From Candidatus Sumerlaeota bacterium (GTDB lineage: Bacteria; Sumerlaeota; Sumerlaeia; MWCT01; JAUWMI01), in NCBI GenBank assembly GCA_030613245.1, contig JAUWMI010000033.1:1-47249 (forward strand): a stretch of 47,249 bases of DNA, read 5' to 3'. Of the stretch, positions 8,898-17,113 are shown one piece after another. The position numbers were made by a program, and so were the translations under genes. The notes below the pieces were generated by a model. That model worked only from the letters and a program-made list of their open reading frames with translations. It was not told where the DNA came from and ran no database searches. The first letter of the stretch is position 1; every line of letters begins with the position of its first letter.

Positions 8898-8926
8898 TTG
8901 ACCGTCGGACAATAAAGTGATATGCA
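8898..8926 (+). promoter_or_regulatory. Possible promoter of the aldolase-like gene
   Basis: TTGACC (8898-8903), a 17-nt spacer and TATGCA (8921-8926) stand 41 nt before the GTG at 8967. The -35 is good, the -10 is weak. Confidence 0.35.
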
Positions 8927-8966
8927 AACCTAACTTATTCTGATTCAACAAAAGGAGGACAGGCTG

Positions 8967-9938
8967 GTGGAAGCACCCTGGATTACATTTCGACCGGAAA
9001 TCAAGGTACTCGACTGCACCATTCGCGACGGTGGTTTGATCAACGACCATCAATTCGATGAGAAGTTTGTGCGCGCCGTCTACGAAACCTGCGTCGCGGC
9101 GGGACTCGACTATATGGAAATCGGTTATAAGAATTCAAAGCGCATGTTTCCTCCCGACAAGTTTGGTGCCTTTCGCCACTCGGACGAGGAAGACATTCGC
9201 CGCATCGTCGGCGACAACGATACGCCGCTCAAACTTACCGCGATGGCCGACACTGGCGGCAAAAGCGACTGGAAAACCCAAATACAGCCAAAAGAAGAAA
9301 GCGTGCTTGATATGATTCGCGTAGCCTGCTACGTGCACCAGATTCCCGAGGCCGTTGATATGATCAATCACTCCCACGAGATGGGCTATGACGTGAGCTG
9401 CAACATCATGGCGATCTCGGCCGCGCAGGATGCTGAGATTGACCAAGCCCTTGAAGTGATCGTGCAAACCCCGGCCTCAGCAGTTGTCGTCGTCGACAGC
9501 TTCGGTGCGCTTTACCACGAACAAGTAGCTCTTCTCGTCGCGAAATATCAGAAGGCTCTGGAGGGTACGGGAAAGGAAGTCGGTATTCACATGCACAACA
9601 ACCAGCAGCTCGCTTTTGCCAACACCATTGAAGGAATCGTCCGCGGCGCAAACCGGATCGACGCCACGATGGCGGGTGTGGGGCGCGGTGCTGGCAATTG
9701 CCCAATGGAGCTGCTTTTGGGGTTTCTACGCAATCCCAAGTTTAAAGTCCGGCCCATCTGGAAGCTGCTTCAGGACCATTTCGTCAAGCTGCGCGAGACG
9801 CTCGAATGGGGTCCCCTGGCGCCCTACAACATCACCGGCCAACTCAATCAGCACCCGCGCACCGCAATAGCCTGGCGGGCTGGCGACCGCAAGGACATGT
9901 ATGCAGAATTCTACGACAAAACTATGGCTGACATTTAG
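8967..9938 (+). CDS. DRE-TIM (HMGL-like) aldolase/metallolyase
   Basis: Member of the HMG-CoA lyase-like DRE-TIM metallolyase superfamily, closest in look to 4-hydroxy-2-oxovalerate aldolase-type proteins; cleaves or condenses carbon-carbon bonds with a divalent metal. The signature is at residues 14-20, DCTIRDG. The metal-binding H-x-H pair is in GIHMHNN (about residues 207-213), followed by the conserved glycine-rich end of the barrel (AGVGRGAGNCPMELLLGFL). At 323 residues it is about the size of a bare TIM barrel; the C-terminal communication domain of true HOA aldolases appears short. The start is GTG at 8967 with AAAGGAGG 8 nt upstream. It is the only plus-strand gene in this half of the window and has no pathway partner nearby, so the substrate is unknown. 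Confidence 0.85.
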   Translation: MEAPWITFRPEIKVLDCTIRDGGLINDHQFDEKFVRAVYETCVAAGLDYMEIGYKNSKRMFPPDKFGAFRHSDEEDIRRIVGDNDTPLKLTAMADTGGKSDWKTQIQPKEESVLDMIRVACYVHQIPEAVDMINHSHEMGYDVSCNIMAISAAQDAEIDQALEVIVQTPASAVVVVDSFGALYHEQVALLVAKYQKALEGTGKEVGIHMHNNQQLAFANTIEGIVRGANRIDATMAGVGRGAGNCPMELLLGFLRNPKFKVRPIWKLLQDHFVKLRETLEWGPLAPYNITGQLNQHPRTAIAWRAGDRKDMYAEFYDKTMADI

Positions 9939-10102
9939 TGCGTCGAGCGGACGGTTAAGAATTTAGCGTTTCATCATAAAGAAGAACGGCGATACACCCA
10001 CATCTACAACGCATTTTGGGAAACGGCTTGCGGAGAGGTAAATGGCTAGTCCTACTTATTATGATGTTACCTTAAACCTGTCCTACCATAATTTAGGCTA
10101 AG
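9939..10102. other. Short intergenic stretch
   Basis: Nothing recognised between the aldolase gene and the saccharopine-dehydrogenase tail fragment. Confidence 0.5.
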
Positions 10103-10222
10103 TTACTCTCTCTTACTATCCTCTTCTGTAACCTCGAGTATATCTATGCTTCTCTTTTTCAGCTCGTTCATGAACCGCTCGTAGATGTCATAAACACCTA
10201 TCAAGAAGTCCTGAAGCAGGAA
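10103..10222 (-). pseudogene. 3' fragment of a saccharopine dehydrogenase-like gene
   Basis: The minus strand reads LLQDFLIG then VYDIYERFMNELKKRSIDI and LEVTEEDSKRE, ending in TAA at 10103-10105. This matches the C-terminus of the intact gene at 14183-15415 (KVYDRFMNELKKRNIDILEVIEE). At DNA level 10126-10186 and 14191-14251 agree at about 53 of 61 positions. Nothing upstream of about 10222 resembles the rest of that enzyme. It is therefore a remnant tail, in direct orientation, with the 1020-aa glycosidase gene between it and the intact copy. Confidence 0.8.
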
Positions 10223-10315
10223 TCAGATAGCACAGAGGCCAAGGAAAGTGCCCGTCGCAATTAAGCTACCAAATATGCCAGAAAGATTCATTCATCGATT
10301 CGCCTATTGACCACT

Positions 10316-13300
10316 TCACCCATTAACTGACTCTCCCACAACAACTACCGTTTGATTCAATTCAGGCGCTGTTACGGGAAAATAAAGGGGCCCGCCGGCG
10401 TTCCGTTCAACCTGTACGTAATATTCAATACCCATGCCCCGCGCGGCATCAGGAGGAAGCGACACGGAATAAACACCTCTTGCCACGTGAGTCAAGGCGA
10501 TAGAAGAGAAAGAGCCACAAGCCATCTCACGCCAGAAGAGGGCAGCGCTGCGAGGGGGTTCTCGGCCGAGGATAAGAACTTTTAAGCTCAGGATTTCGCC
10601 GGTCATAATACTGGTGCGAACCGTCGGCACCACAACGCGCGGTGCCCCGGTGTATTCCTTCGAGGGCAACGCGTCGGCAGGCAAAGGTTCGCCGAGAATT
10701 TTTGCCAGCTCTTCTCCCGGCGTTTCGAGTAAGTCTGGCAGGATGTGCTGCTCCCAGTTTGCAACCGTGCCCATCTCGGCGGTGGTGGTTATTGTTGCCA
10801 GAAGATAGCTATACGCCTTTGCGACCCGCAGAACTAATTGTATGCGAAGAGGTAGTGCCGTTTTCCTCGCCAGGTGCTTTTGAGTATCCGGATCTTTTTC
10901 GGCATTCACTTTTTCCATTGCTTGGTTGTACAGTGCCCAGGTGCATCGTACGCAGGCTGCCGCTTTGGCGTGGCGGAAATGGTCCAACCAGTAATCGAAC
11001 CGCTCCAATTGCCCTGCCCCTTTAACATGGGGTCGCAGCGCCGCCAGTTCGTCCACAAAAGCATACTCTTTGCGAACCTGATTCCATGGGCGTGCATCCG
11101 GCAGCAGGCCTCCGGGGCCGCCGACCCAAACGAAAGGTCGGGGTAACTTGCCATCTACGATTGTGAAGATTTTTGCAATTCGTTCAGCGACCTCAGGACC
11201 GAACTGGCGAAGTGCCCAGTCTTGATAGAAATCATCCGAGGGAAGATCGCGGGGTTTGCCATCGAATTGAGGCCAATCGGGGGCGTAATTTTTGTACACC
11301 GGGCCTCCGCAGTTAATCTTGCGGCTCAATTTCTTGCCTTCCACCACAACGCCGGCGATACAGGGGTTTCCGGTTTGGCGGATAAAGTCGATTTTGAGCT
11401 GGCCGCCGATGACGTGAATCTTTTCGAAAGCACAGTCGTAGGCCGTATTGAGACCGGCTTCGGCGAATATATCCAGGCGATCGATAATCTCCTTGTCTTG
11501 AATTCTGATGCCAAAGACCCGCTTGCCCTTTTCCTTGAAGTGGGGTTCGCAGAATTTGAGCGTAACCTTGTATGTTCCATCCGGTACGGACAAGCGGTAT
11601 CCGGCAAAATCGTATCGCACAGTCTGGTAAAGGGGGTCATCATCGGTGCCGGCAATGGGGGTGCCACTGAAGCTCGCGAAGACTCCGCCCAGAGGACCTT
11701 CCTCGCTCGTGCTTTCCGGCAGCCTCTCCACTGCCTTGTTCCATCGACTTTGATCCCAGGCAGCTTTTGCAAGAGAGGAAAAGTTAGGCCCCAGGATTCT
11801 CGTGCGCCAGTGAATGCCGATCAGCCCGGTGCAGCCATACTTAAACGCATCGGCAGCATCGCGTCGCATCCGCCCAGCCCAAAGCTGCGGGCAGCAAAAC
11901 GCAGCGTCGTCTTCCAGCCATGGAATTGCCCATTTCGACCGGCCCCCCAGATCTTCAAATGCAGGATCCACAGGCGCTTTGCCGGCGAAGCGATTGATGC
12001 AACTCATCGTGAAGTGCGCGGGAAGAATGCGGCGGAACATTGCGCGGTTTCCCTGCGGACCGAGAACCCAGCCGCAAGTTGCCAATTGAAACGGTGCTTT
12101 GATTCTTTCTGCAGCTGCGATAGCCATTTGCAGATCGGCGATTGTTTGTTGGATCTCTTCGTTCGACGAACCTTGCCACGTCCAAGCTTCCGGTGTCCAC
12201 AGCCAGTAATAATCGAGTGGATATGTCCTTGCCGCGCGCAGGAAGATCCCCTCGTAGAGTTCTTGGACCGTTGCAGGATCGGATGGCACCTTGCCCAAAG
12301 CTTCCAGGCGCTTCTTGAGGATTTCGGGAATGGTGAGTGGGATTTCGGTGCCGACGCATGTTTTAATACCCAGCCGACGGGCGTATCTGAACGCTTCCCG
12401 AAGCATGCCGCCCGTGCGGTTAAACAACTCATTACAGGCCTGTTTGGTCTCGGGCTGAGGCAACCAATCGTTCATGACAACTGGGCCATAGGCGTCGCGC
12501 TCAAAAAGCTCCGCAGCGCCAAAGGAGAAATCGCCGGTTTTCTTCACGAGGTAGCCGAAATTTCCCCGCAGCGTGTTCTGATAGCTGGCCGGATAGCTAA
12601 AGCGTACCCTGCCATCCTCATCCATATCCTCGGGTAGCCCGATCCACACGGTCGGCTCTGCAGCCGGGTGGTTGCCTGGTCGGCGTTCGGGGTAGGTATG
12701 CAGCCCGATGAAATTCATCCGGAGTTTCGGCAGCTGTGAAAGGATGGCTTTGTAGTTGTCCAGGTTCCACCAATCAGGGCCTTCCGGGAAATCGTGAAAA
12801 GGTAAGATCCCTCGGACAGCGAACAGCGGTTTGCCGCGCTCATCGAGATCCGGCAGCTGGAGCGCCATTCGTTTGTCCGGTATTGTGTCGCCATGCAGAT
12901 AAAAACCAACGCCAAGGTGCTCGGCAAACCGGTAGGTGCCATAGAGGGTTCCAAGCGGATCCCCTCCAGCGATAAGGACAATCTTTCGCCCGCCGCGATG
13001 AATCGTTTTCAACAAATAGTGTTCAGGTTCCAGGGCTGTGAGGGATGATTGAGTTGCTGGGGTCGGCTGCAAGGATTTCACCAGGAGGCGGTTCTTGCTG
13101 GTGACAACGATGGCATTCATCACAGACGCGTTAATCTCATCAACTTGGATGACAGGCAATAGTTGACCGGTTCGCTGATAAACATACCTGCGCACCTCGC
13201 GGGCGCCCAGCGTTTCAAGAAACGAAGCTTGTTGAGGCGAGAGAATGACGACATCCTGTAGCGTCGAAATCCTCGCCCCACGGCCTGACGGTTCGCTTTC

Positions 13301-13378
13301 TTGAATAAAGCTACAGCTGCAAGCACCCCCAATAACCCCAAGTATAACCATTAGCCGTAGGATGAGCTTTGGATTCAT
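10316..13378 (-). CDS. Alpha-glucuronidase-like glycoside hydrolase lipoprotein with malectin insert
   Basis: Large predicted extracytoplasmic glycosidase. Residues 1-20 look like a lipoprotein signal ending at Cys20 (VIGGAC, an imperfect lipobox). Residues about 40-185 are a GH67/GH115 N-terminal-type alpha/beta domain (GGDPLGTLYGTYRFAEHLGV). Residues about 190-555 resemble the TIM barrel of alpha-glucuronidases (LPKLRMNFIGLHTYPE; DYYWLWTPEAWTW; GLIGIHWRTR). Residues about 570-705 form a malectin-type carbohydrate-binding domain (VRYDFAGYRLSVPDGTYKV, then GVVVEGKKLSRKINCGG). From about 712 the helical GH C-terminal part resumes (DDFYQDWALRQFGPEVAERI), and a beta-rich domain ends the protein. 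The malectin domain therefore interrupts the glycosidase body. The substrate (glucuronate-bearing polysaccharide) is inferred from family only. Confidence 0.75.
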   Translation of the reverse strand: MNPKLILRLMVILGVIGGACSCSFIQESEPSGRGARISTLQDVVILSPQQASFLETLGAREVRRYVYQRTGQLLPVIQVDEINASVMNAIVVTSKNRLLVKSLQPTPATQSSLTALEPEHYLLKTIHRGGRKIVLIAGGDPLGTLYGTYRFAEHLGVGFYLHGDTIPDKRMALQLPDLDERGKPLFAVRGILPFHDFPEGPDWWNLDNYKAILSQLPKLRMNFIGLHTYPERRPGNHPAAEPTVWIGLPEDMDEDGRVRFSYPASYQNTLRGNFGYLVKKTGDFSFGAAELFERDAYGPVVMNDWLPQPETKQACNELFNRTGGMLREAFRYARRLGIKTCVGTEIPLTIPEILKKRLEALGKVPSDPATVQELYEGIFLRAARTYPLDYYWLWTPEAWTWQGSSNEEIQQTIADLQMAIAAAERIKAPFQLATCGWVLGPQGNRAMFRRILPAHFTMSCINRFAGKAPVDPAFEDLGGRSKWAIPWLEDDAAFCCPQLWAGRMRRDAADAFKYGCTGLIGIHWRTRILGPNFSSLAKAAWDQSRWNKAVERLPESTSEEGPLGGVFASFSGTPIAGTDDDPLYQTVRYDFAGYRLSVPDGTYKVTLKFCEPHFKEKGKRVFGIRIQDKEIIDRLDIFAEAGLNTAYDCAFEKIHVIGGQLKIDFIRQTGNPCIAGVVVEGKKLSRKINCGGPVYKNYAPDWPQFDGKPRDLPSDDFYQDWALRQFGPEVAERIAKIFTIVDGKLPRPFVWVGGPGGLLPDARPWNQVRKEYAFVDELAALRPHVKGAGQLERFDYWLDHFRHAKAAACVRCTWALYNQAMEKVNAEKDPDTQKHLARKTALPLRIQLVLRVAKAYSYLLATITTTAEMGTVANWEQHILPDLLETPGEELAKILGEPLPADALPSKEYTGAPRVVVPTVRTSIMTGEILSLKVLILGREPPRSAALFWREMACGSFSSIALTHVARGVYSVSLPPDAARGMGIEYYVQVERNAGGPLYFPVTAPELNQTVVVVGESVNG

Positions 13379-14182
13379 AATCGCGTCCTATACAAGTCTA
13401 CTGAACTTTAGAACTTTTTCCAAGTAGCCCAGGTGAGGCTTTAAGAGCCCCATGAAGGGCGTTAAGATACGGGAATTATCCACGATGCCTTTAGTTGAGG
13501 TCCTGAAGTCGATCTCTTTCGCCATGCCCTCGATGTACGAATAATCCAGGATCTCTTCATTTGAGGCCGCCTTGAGGCGGGCTCTTCTTTGCATTCGCCC
13601 AGGCGAAGTGAAACGGAAAGTGGGCAAAACAAAAACCGCCAGGGTTCACCCTGAAGGGCGCTTTAGCGTCGCTTATCCACCCGAGGCTTTAGCCATTGCA
13701 ATCTCATCCACTCCGAGAAGCCACGCTGAAGCGCGCTATGCGAAAGAATTCTTCTTCGACCCCCCAGCTAAAGCAGGGGGCAAAGAAGAGTCCGCCGAGG
13801 CGGACTAAAACCCGGAAGCCCAGCTGCTCCTCAGAGCAATGTGGTGTATCGTTCAGAGCCAATAAGCCAAGGCTCGGGGAATTTCGGTCAGCTCGCCACG
13901 CCTAAGGCGGGCAAGCCTCGCGAAGCGGGTTTGCATTCAGGACCTAAAGTGAACGAAATGCACCACGCCAAAGGCGGGTAAATCGCCTCGATGACCTTGC
14001 CAAAGCCTGATAAGAGATTCTTAGGGGCTGAAGCATTCAAAAAGTTCTAAAGCTCAGCAAGCCTAATACGTTGCCGTAAAATGCATCATAAGTGGGTTGA
14101 TATCCGCCACATCAGGCCGCACCCATTGTGTTTTCCGAACTTCTGCCCCATTACAATGTCGGCCACATTATTCTCCCTTATC
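13379..14182. other. Long intergenic region bounded by an inverted repeat and filled with mini-hairpins
   Basis: No gene supported. A minus-strand frame running into 13388 ends in a plausible C-terminus (GLLKPHLGYLEKVLKFSRLV) but opens in hairpin-rich DNA, so it may be another 3' scrap. CTGAACTTTAGAACTTTTT at 13401-13419 recurs inverted at 14039-14057 (18 of 19 positions). In between are many short palindromes, for example 13567-13580, 13594-13607, 13659-13668, 13791-13804, 13899-13909 and 13966-13977, most with CGCC...GGCG cores. Confidence 0.6.
13401..14057. repeat. Inverted-repeat-bounded non-coding block with CGCC/GGCG mini-hairpins
   Basis: Terminal 19-nt inverted repeats (one mismatch, weaker similarity extending outward) enclose about 620 bp without a convincing gene. 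At least six perfect or near-perfect small palindromes sit inside, including TCCGCCGAGGCGGA and CGCCTAAGGCG. The structure is MITE-like in outline, but no target-site duplication was established. Confidence 0.5.
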
Positions 14183-15415
14183 CTATTCTTCTATAACCTC
14201 GAGTATGTCTATGTTTCTCTTCTTCAGCTCGTTCATGAAGCGATCATAGACTTTGCCCTTTATGCAGTCTTCGGGAGGGACTATCCCCTTTTCATTGATC
14301 AATCCTTCCATGAGGAGCTTTGCCGCGATGGCAACAGGAAAACCGGTAACTCTCATCATGGAAGAGATGTCGTTCTCTGTGTCCGCCTCATCCCACATGA
14401 AGTGCTCGATCTTGACCTTTTTACCGTCCTTTGTCCCGATTGTGGTGTTATACATGACGCATACGTCGGTCTCACCCTCAAGGGGCTGAAGTTTAGGCGT
14501 TATGAGAGACAGCAGGAATTCTCGAGGCACTATCTTTGCACCATTGAAATCATGAGGTTCCATATCCAGCAGGCCGCACTCCTTCAGAGTGTCGATTCCC
14601 TGAAAATGGCCTGGCCAGCGGATGGTTTTTTCGGCAAATTCCTTAAGCTGCGGCCGTGAGAAAATGAAACTGGGCATGCCAGCTGTAACAGCGCACTGCA
14701 GTTCCTCATTCTTGCCGAGCTTTGAGAATTGGAATGTTTCGCGATCACTTATCGCAGCCACTTCCATAACTTTGCTGTTTTTAATTACTTCCACCTTGAT
14801 CATATATTCACGCAATACATGCTCGAAGGCCCAGGTGATCATGTATCTCAGCGGATGCTTTTGGGCGAACCCCTTTGCCGGAATACCACCAACTCTCGCT
14901 ATTGCGGATTCCGCAGTGTCCATCTTCCTGATAGCCTCGCCCACGGTAACATTGCTAAGCCCCGGGGCAAAACCCATACCGTCAATGAATGTCACGCCAT
15001 TGGTGATCGCGGTATTATGAAGCCAGTCTCCATATTTATCAAGCGTCATCCCCTGAGGGACTTCCAAACCTTCTGTTTCATAAGCGTCTGGACGCCTGTG
15101 AAACTCTTCGAGCATGTCAATGATGTTCAGCCCGGCCTCAATGGCAGTGTGAGCCACCTTATAGCTTGTCTTCCTGTCAGGCATTGCAATGGTGCCCACA
15201 TCGTATTGCTTCATCAAATTTATCGCAGCCTTCTTGTCGTTCACATCGAGAACATGCGGAACGATCTTCTTACTGCCGATCCATCTTTTTATTTTCTCGA
15301 GCGCATCCTTGCGCCTGCCAACAATACCTATGGCTTCGACCTCTTCGTCCTTTGCCAGATCCCATGCGACTGCTGAACCGATCTTTCCCGAACCACCAAA
15401 AACGAGAGCTTTCAT
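14183..15415 (-). CDS. Saccharopine dehydrogenase family oxidoreductase
   Basis: NAD(P)-dependent dehydrogenase of the saccharopine dehydrogenase/Lys9 family (saccharopine, lysine-6- or carboxyspermidine-type substrates are all possible). The N-terminal Rossmann fold starts at residue 1 with VFGGSGKIGSAVAWDL and runs to about 130. A central catalytic domain covers about 135-370 (GMGFAPGLSNVTVGEAIRKM), and a short C-terminal return ends NIDILEVIEE. The 410-residue length is normal. The ATG at 15415 is preceded by GGAGGAAGGTGAT, a strong ribosome site. A diverged copy of its last 30 codons lies at 10103-10222. Upstream is a GGACAGGATTTACA intergenic repeat. No lysine or polyamine gene is adjacent, so the reaction is unresolved. 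Confidence 0.88.
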   Translation of the reverse strand: MKALVFGGSGKIGSAVAWDLAKDEEVEAIGIVGRRKDALEKIKRWIGSKKIVPHVLDVNDKKAAINLMKQYDVGTIAMPDRKTSYKVAHTAIEAGLNIIDMLEEFHRRPDAYETEGLEVPQGMTLDKYGDWLHNTAITNGVTFIDGMGFAPGLSNVTVGEAIRKMDTAESAIARVGGIPAKGFAQKHPLRYMITWAFEHVLREYMIKVEVIKNSKVMEVAAISDRETFQFSKLGKNEELQCAVTAGMPSFIFSRPQLKEFAEKTIRWPGHFQGIDTLKECGLLDMEPHDFNGAKIVPREFLLSLITPKLQPLEGETDVCVMYNTTIGTKDGKKVKIEHFMWDEADTENDISSMMRVTGFPVAIAAKLLMEGLINEKGIVPPEDCIKGKVYDRFMNELKKRNIDILEVIEE

Positions 15416-15490
15416 ATCACCTTCCTCCGTTTCTTGATATTGGGCGATCTTATGTTTTATCTTTCACCAGACAGACCGTTTCATACACTT

Positions 15491-15530
15491 TTGGACAGGA
15501 TTTACAAGATTTACAGGATCAATAGGATTT
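15491..15530. repeat. GGACAGGATTTACA-type intergenic repeat
   Basis: TTGGACAGGATTTACAAGAT followed by TTACAGGAT closely matches DNA at 47059-47090 (one substitution over the first 28 nt). This sequence type is common between genes in many unrelated bacteria. Both copies here lie upstream of a minus-strand gene. Confidence 0.75.
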
Positions 15531-15550
15531 ATCCTTTTTATCTCTGTCTA

Positions 15551-16435
15551 TCATTCACTTTCTATCAAATTCACCAACCTGAGCAGTCTTCGCACAATTC
15601 CGCTTGGATCGGCTTTGACATCGTACTTGACGTTTCCCACGTAAGGGCCTTCGAAATACATGGCACGAGTGTCGGTAATCTCAAGAGACCCCGGTTTTTT
15701 AAAAATGCTGGGGCGTTGCTCAGCAAATTGCACGAGCTCATTTCGCAATTCACTCCTCTTGAACAAAGCCTTGACGCTCTGCTCGTCGTCTCCCTGTATG
15801 ATGTAAGCATTATCTAGCTCAGGGTAGCCGGTTTCGATATCTTGTTTTCTAAATAGACCCAAGCGCTTCAGAAACTTGTGATTCCATTTGGCTGAATAAA
15901 CTCTCAAATCCATATCGGGACGGTTTTTAAAATACACAGAGATCCTTATACCGTCCACTGCCTTTGCCTCTACCATCAATCCCAGTCCAAATCGTGATCC
16001 TAGTACGACACTGCTGACTCTCTTCGAAGTGACGAGATGGCCTTCAAGGTGTCCTCTATATTCATCAGGGATTTCGTCCTGTGTGAGTCCTGCAAGGTGA
16101 ACGTTCGTATCATACATTTCACCCTTATCGAGAAAAAAGCCATTGCAGTTGGGACAGCAATCAAAAATTATTTCCGAATAGCCCAAGAGGTTTACCTTGC
16201 TCATGTCCTGGTTCAGACACTTTGGGCATTTCCTAACAGGGAACCTATCCTCGTGTTTTTCCTGATCAATGGAGCAGTATTCGATGTCGCCGGCCATGCC
16301 AGTAGCCAGGACATTGAGTTCGCTCTTATCAAGCCAGACACCTCCACAGCGTGGGCACACATCGGTTGTAATGTCGGGTTCCGGAACCTTTTCCATTTCG
16401 GTGTGGCAGTGTGGACACTCTAGTGCCTTCATCAT
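15551..16435 (-). CDS. zf-TFIIB (zinc ribbon) domain protein
   Basis: Soluble protein with two TFIIB-like zinc ribbons, each with paired CxxC motifs: residues about 7-40 (CPHC ... CPRCGGVWLDKSEL) and about 70-107 (CPKC ... CPNCNGFFLDKGEM). The repeated WLDKSE/FLDKGE ending is the hallmark of this family. The C-terminal 160 residues (starting near GHLVTSKRV) form an unnamed mixed alpha/beta domain. Function is unknown; such proteins often act as small zinc-dependent adaptors, which here would be a guess. GGAGGA lies 3-6 nt before the double ATG at 16435/16432, and either may be used. The remnant of a UPF0175-type gene ends 24 nt upstream. Confidence 0.85.
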   Translation of the reverse strand: MMKALECPHCHTEMEKVPEPDITTDVCPRCGGVWLDKSELNVLATGMAGDIEYCSIDQEKHEDRFPVRKCPKCLNQDMSKVNLLGYSEIIFDCCPNCNGFFLDKGEMYDTNVHLAGLTQDEIPDEYRGHLEGHLVTSKRVSSVVLGSRFGLGLMVEAKAVDGIRISVYFKNRPDMDLRVYSAKWNHKFLKRLGLFRKQDIETGYPELDNAYIIQGDDEQSVKALFKRSELRNELVQFAEQRPSIFKKPGSLEITDTRAMYFEGPYVGNVKYDVKADPSGIVRRLLRLVNLIESE

Positions 16436-16458
16436 CTATCCTCCATTATGTCTTCTCT

Positions 16459-16560
16459 TCATAGGATAAGTTCGAGCTCTCTGGCCGATTTCTGAGTATC
16501 GCTCAAATCGCTAAGCACATCATCCGGAACCTCAAAGACCGCACGAGAGCTCCGAAGCGA
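16459..16560 (-). pseudogene. Possible N-terminal remnant of a UPF0175-type antitoxin
   Basis: A minus-strand frame ending in TGA at 16459-16461 reads AVFEVPDDVLSDLSDTQKSA then RELELIL. This resembles the first 30 residues of UPF0175 antitoxins (E-x-PDDV-L-x-x-L-x-x-x-x-x-x-A-REL). The rest of the family domain is absent and no start codon is obvious. The match is short, so this is tentative. Confidence 0.3.
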
Positions 16561-17113
16561 TTCCTTGTGATAAATCAATTAAAAGCCTGGGATGGTAGTA
16601 GCGCAAACCGAAAAATTGCTCAGACGAGGATAGATTAACCAGTTCCTCACCAGTGACGACGGACAACAGAGCCAAGTGTAAACGACTGAGCTTCCGGGTC
16701 AATTCTTGGCCCTCAAGCCCTATCAATTCCTTTTCAAGGTTGCGCATTTCAGGAAGAAGAGCGCGCGCAGCATTCCACAATTGGTTTTCGGACAGGCCCG
16801 GCTTATGCCATAAATTACGCACTGAGCAAACCTGCACCAAGTGAGCCAAATAGGTGGCCAGTAACTCTCTGGTCGCTTTTCTATCGAGCGACTTCTGCCA
16901 CCTTCGGAAAATACCCTGGGAAAAGTCTGAACGAAAAGCTGTCCAAGACGCAGCTAGAAGCAGCCGAATAGCACGCTGCAATGGCCAGTCAATACTATCG
17001 GACTCCTTCATAAGGCATTGAAGGGTTGGCACACAAACCGAGTTCCAGTGCCTGCGTCTTCCTGTCAGGATATCAGCAACGCTCCAGAGAAGTCCACCAG
17101 CAGACTTGCTCAT
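16532..17113 (-). CDS. Hypothetical protein (193 aa)
   Basis: I do not recognise this protein. It is predominantly helical, leucine/arginine-rich and without a signal peptide or transmembrane segment; one tryptophan-rich patch occurs near SIDWPLQRAIRLLLAASWTA. The ATG at 17113 has only a weak GGGGT ribosome site about 6 nt upstream. Its last 10 codons overlap the UPF0175-like remnant in another frame. It borders the DUF3800/nuclease pair and the restriction enzyme, so it may belong to the same accessory block. It could also be a chance open frame; protein-like composition is the main argument for it. Confidence 0.45.
   Translation of the reverse strand: MSKSAGGLLWSVADILTGRRRHWNSVCVPTLQCLMKESDSIDWPLQRAIRLLLAASWTAFRSDFSQGIFRRWQKSLDRKATRELLATYLAHLVQVCSVRNLWHKPGLSENQLWNAARALLPEMRNLEKELIGLEGQELTRKLSRLHLALLSVVTGEELVNLSSSEQFFGLRYYHPRLLIDLSQGIASELSCGL

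Larger units (their letters stand above)
8388..8966. other. Intergenic region with palindromes
   Basis: Divergent promoter region of the pseudopilin and aldolase genes. It holds a CGCCTGAGGCGGG palindrome at about 8533-8545 and a perfect 21-nt palindrome at 8557-8577 (arms CCTCTCCCCT and AGGGGAGAGG), both of kinds common between genes in many bacteria. No coding sequence recognised. Confidence 0.6.

Noticed and set aside
11222-12637. 471-codon plus-strand frame opposite the glycosidase
   Set aside because: Shadow of a GC-rich coding region; the minus frame has clear domains and a signal peptide.
13388-13627. 79-codon minus-strand frame just upstream of the glycosidase gene
   Set aside because: Its first third is hairpin-repeat DNA and no start is supported; only the last 35 codons look protein-like, so it is described as a possible scrap rather than a gene.
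13560-13990. CRISPR-like array of short palindromes
   Set aside because: Palindromes are not identical, spacing is irregular, there are no unique spacers of constant length and no cas genes.
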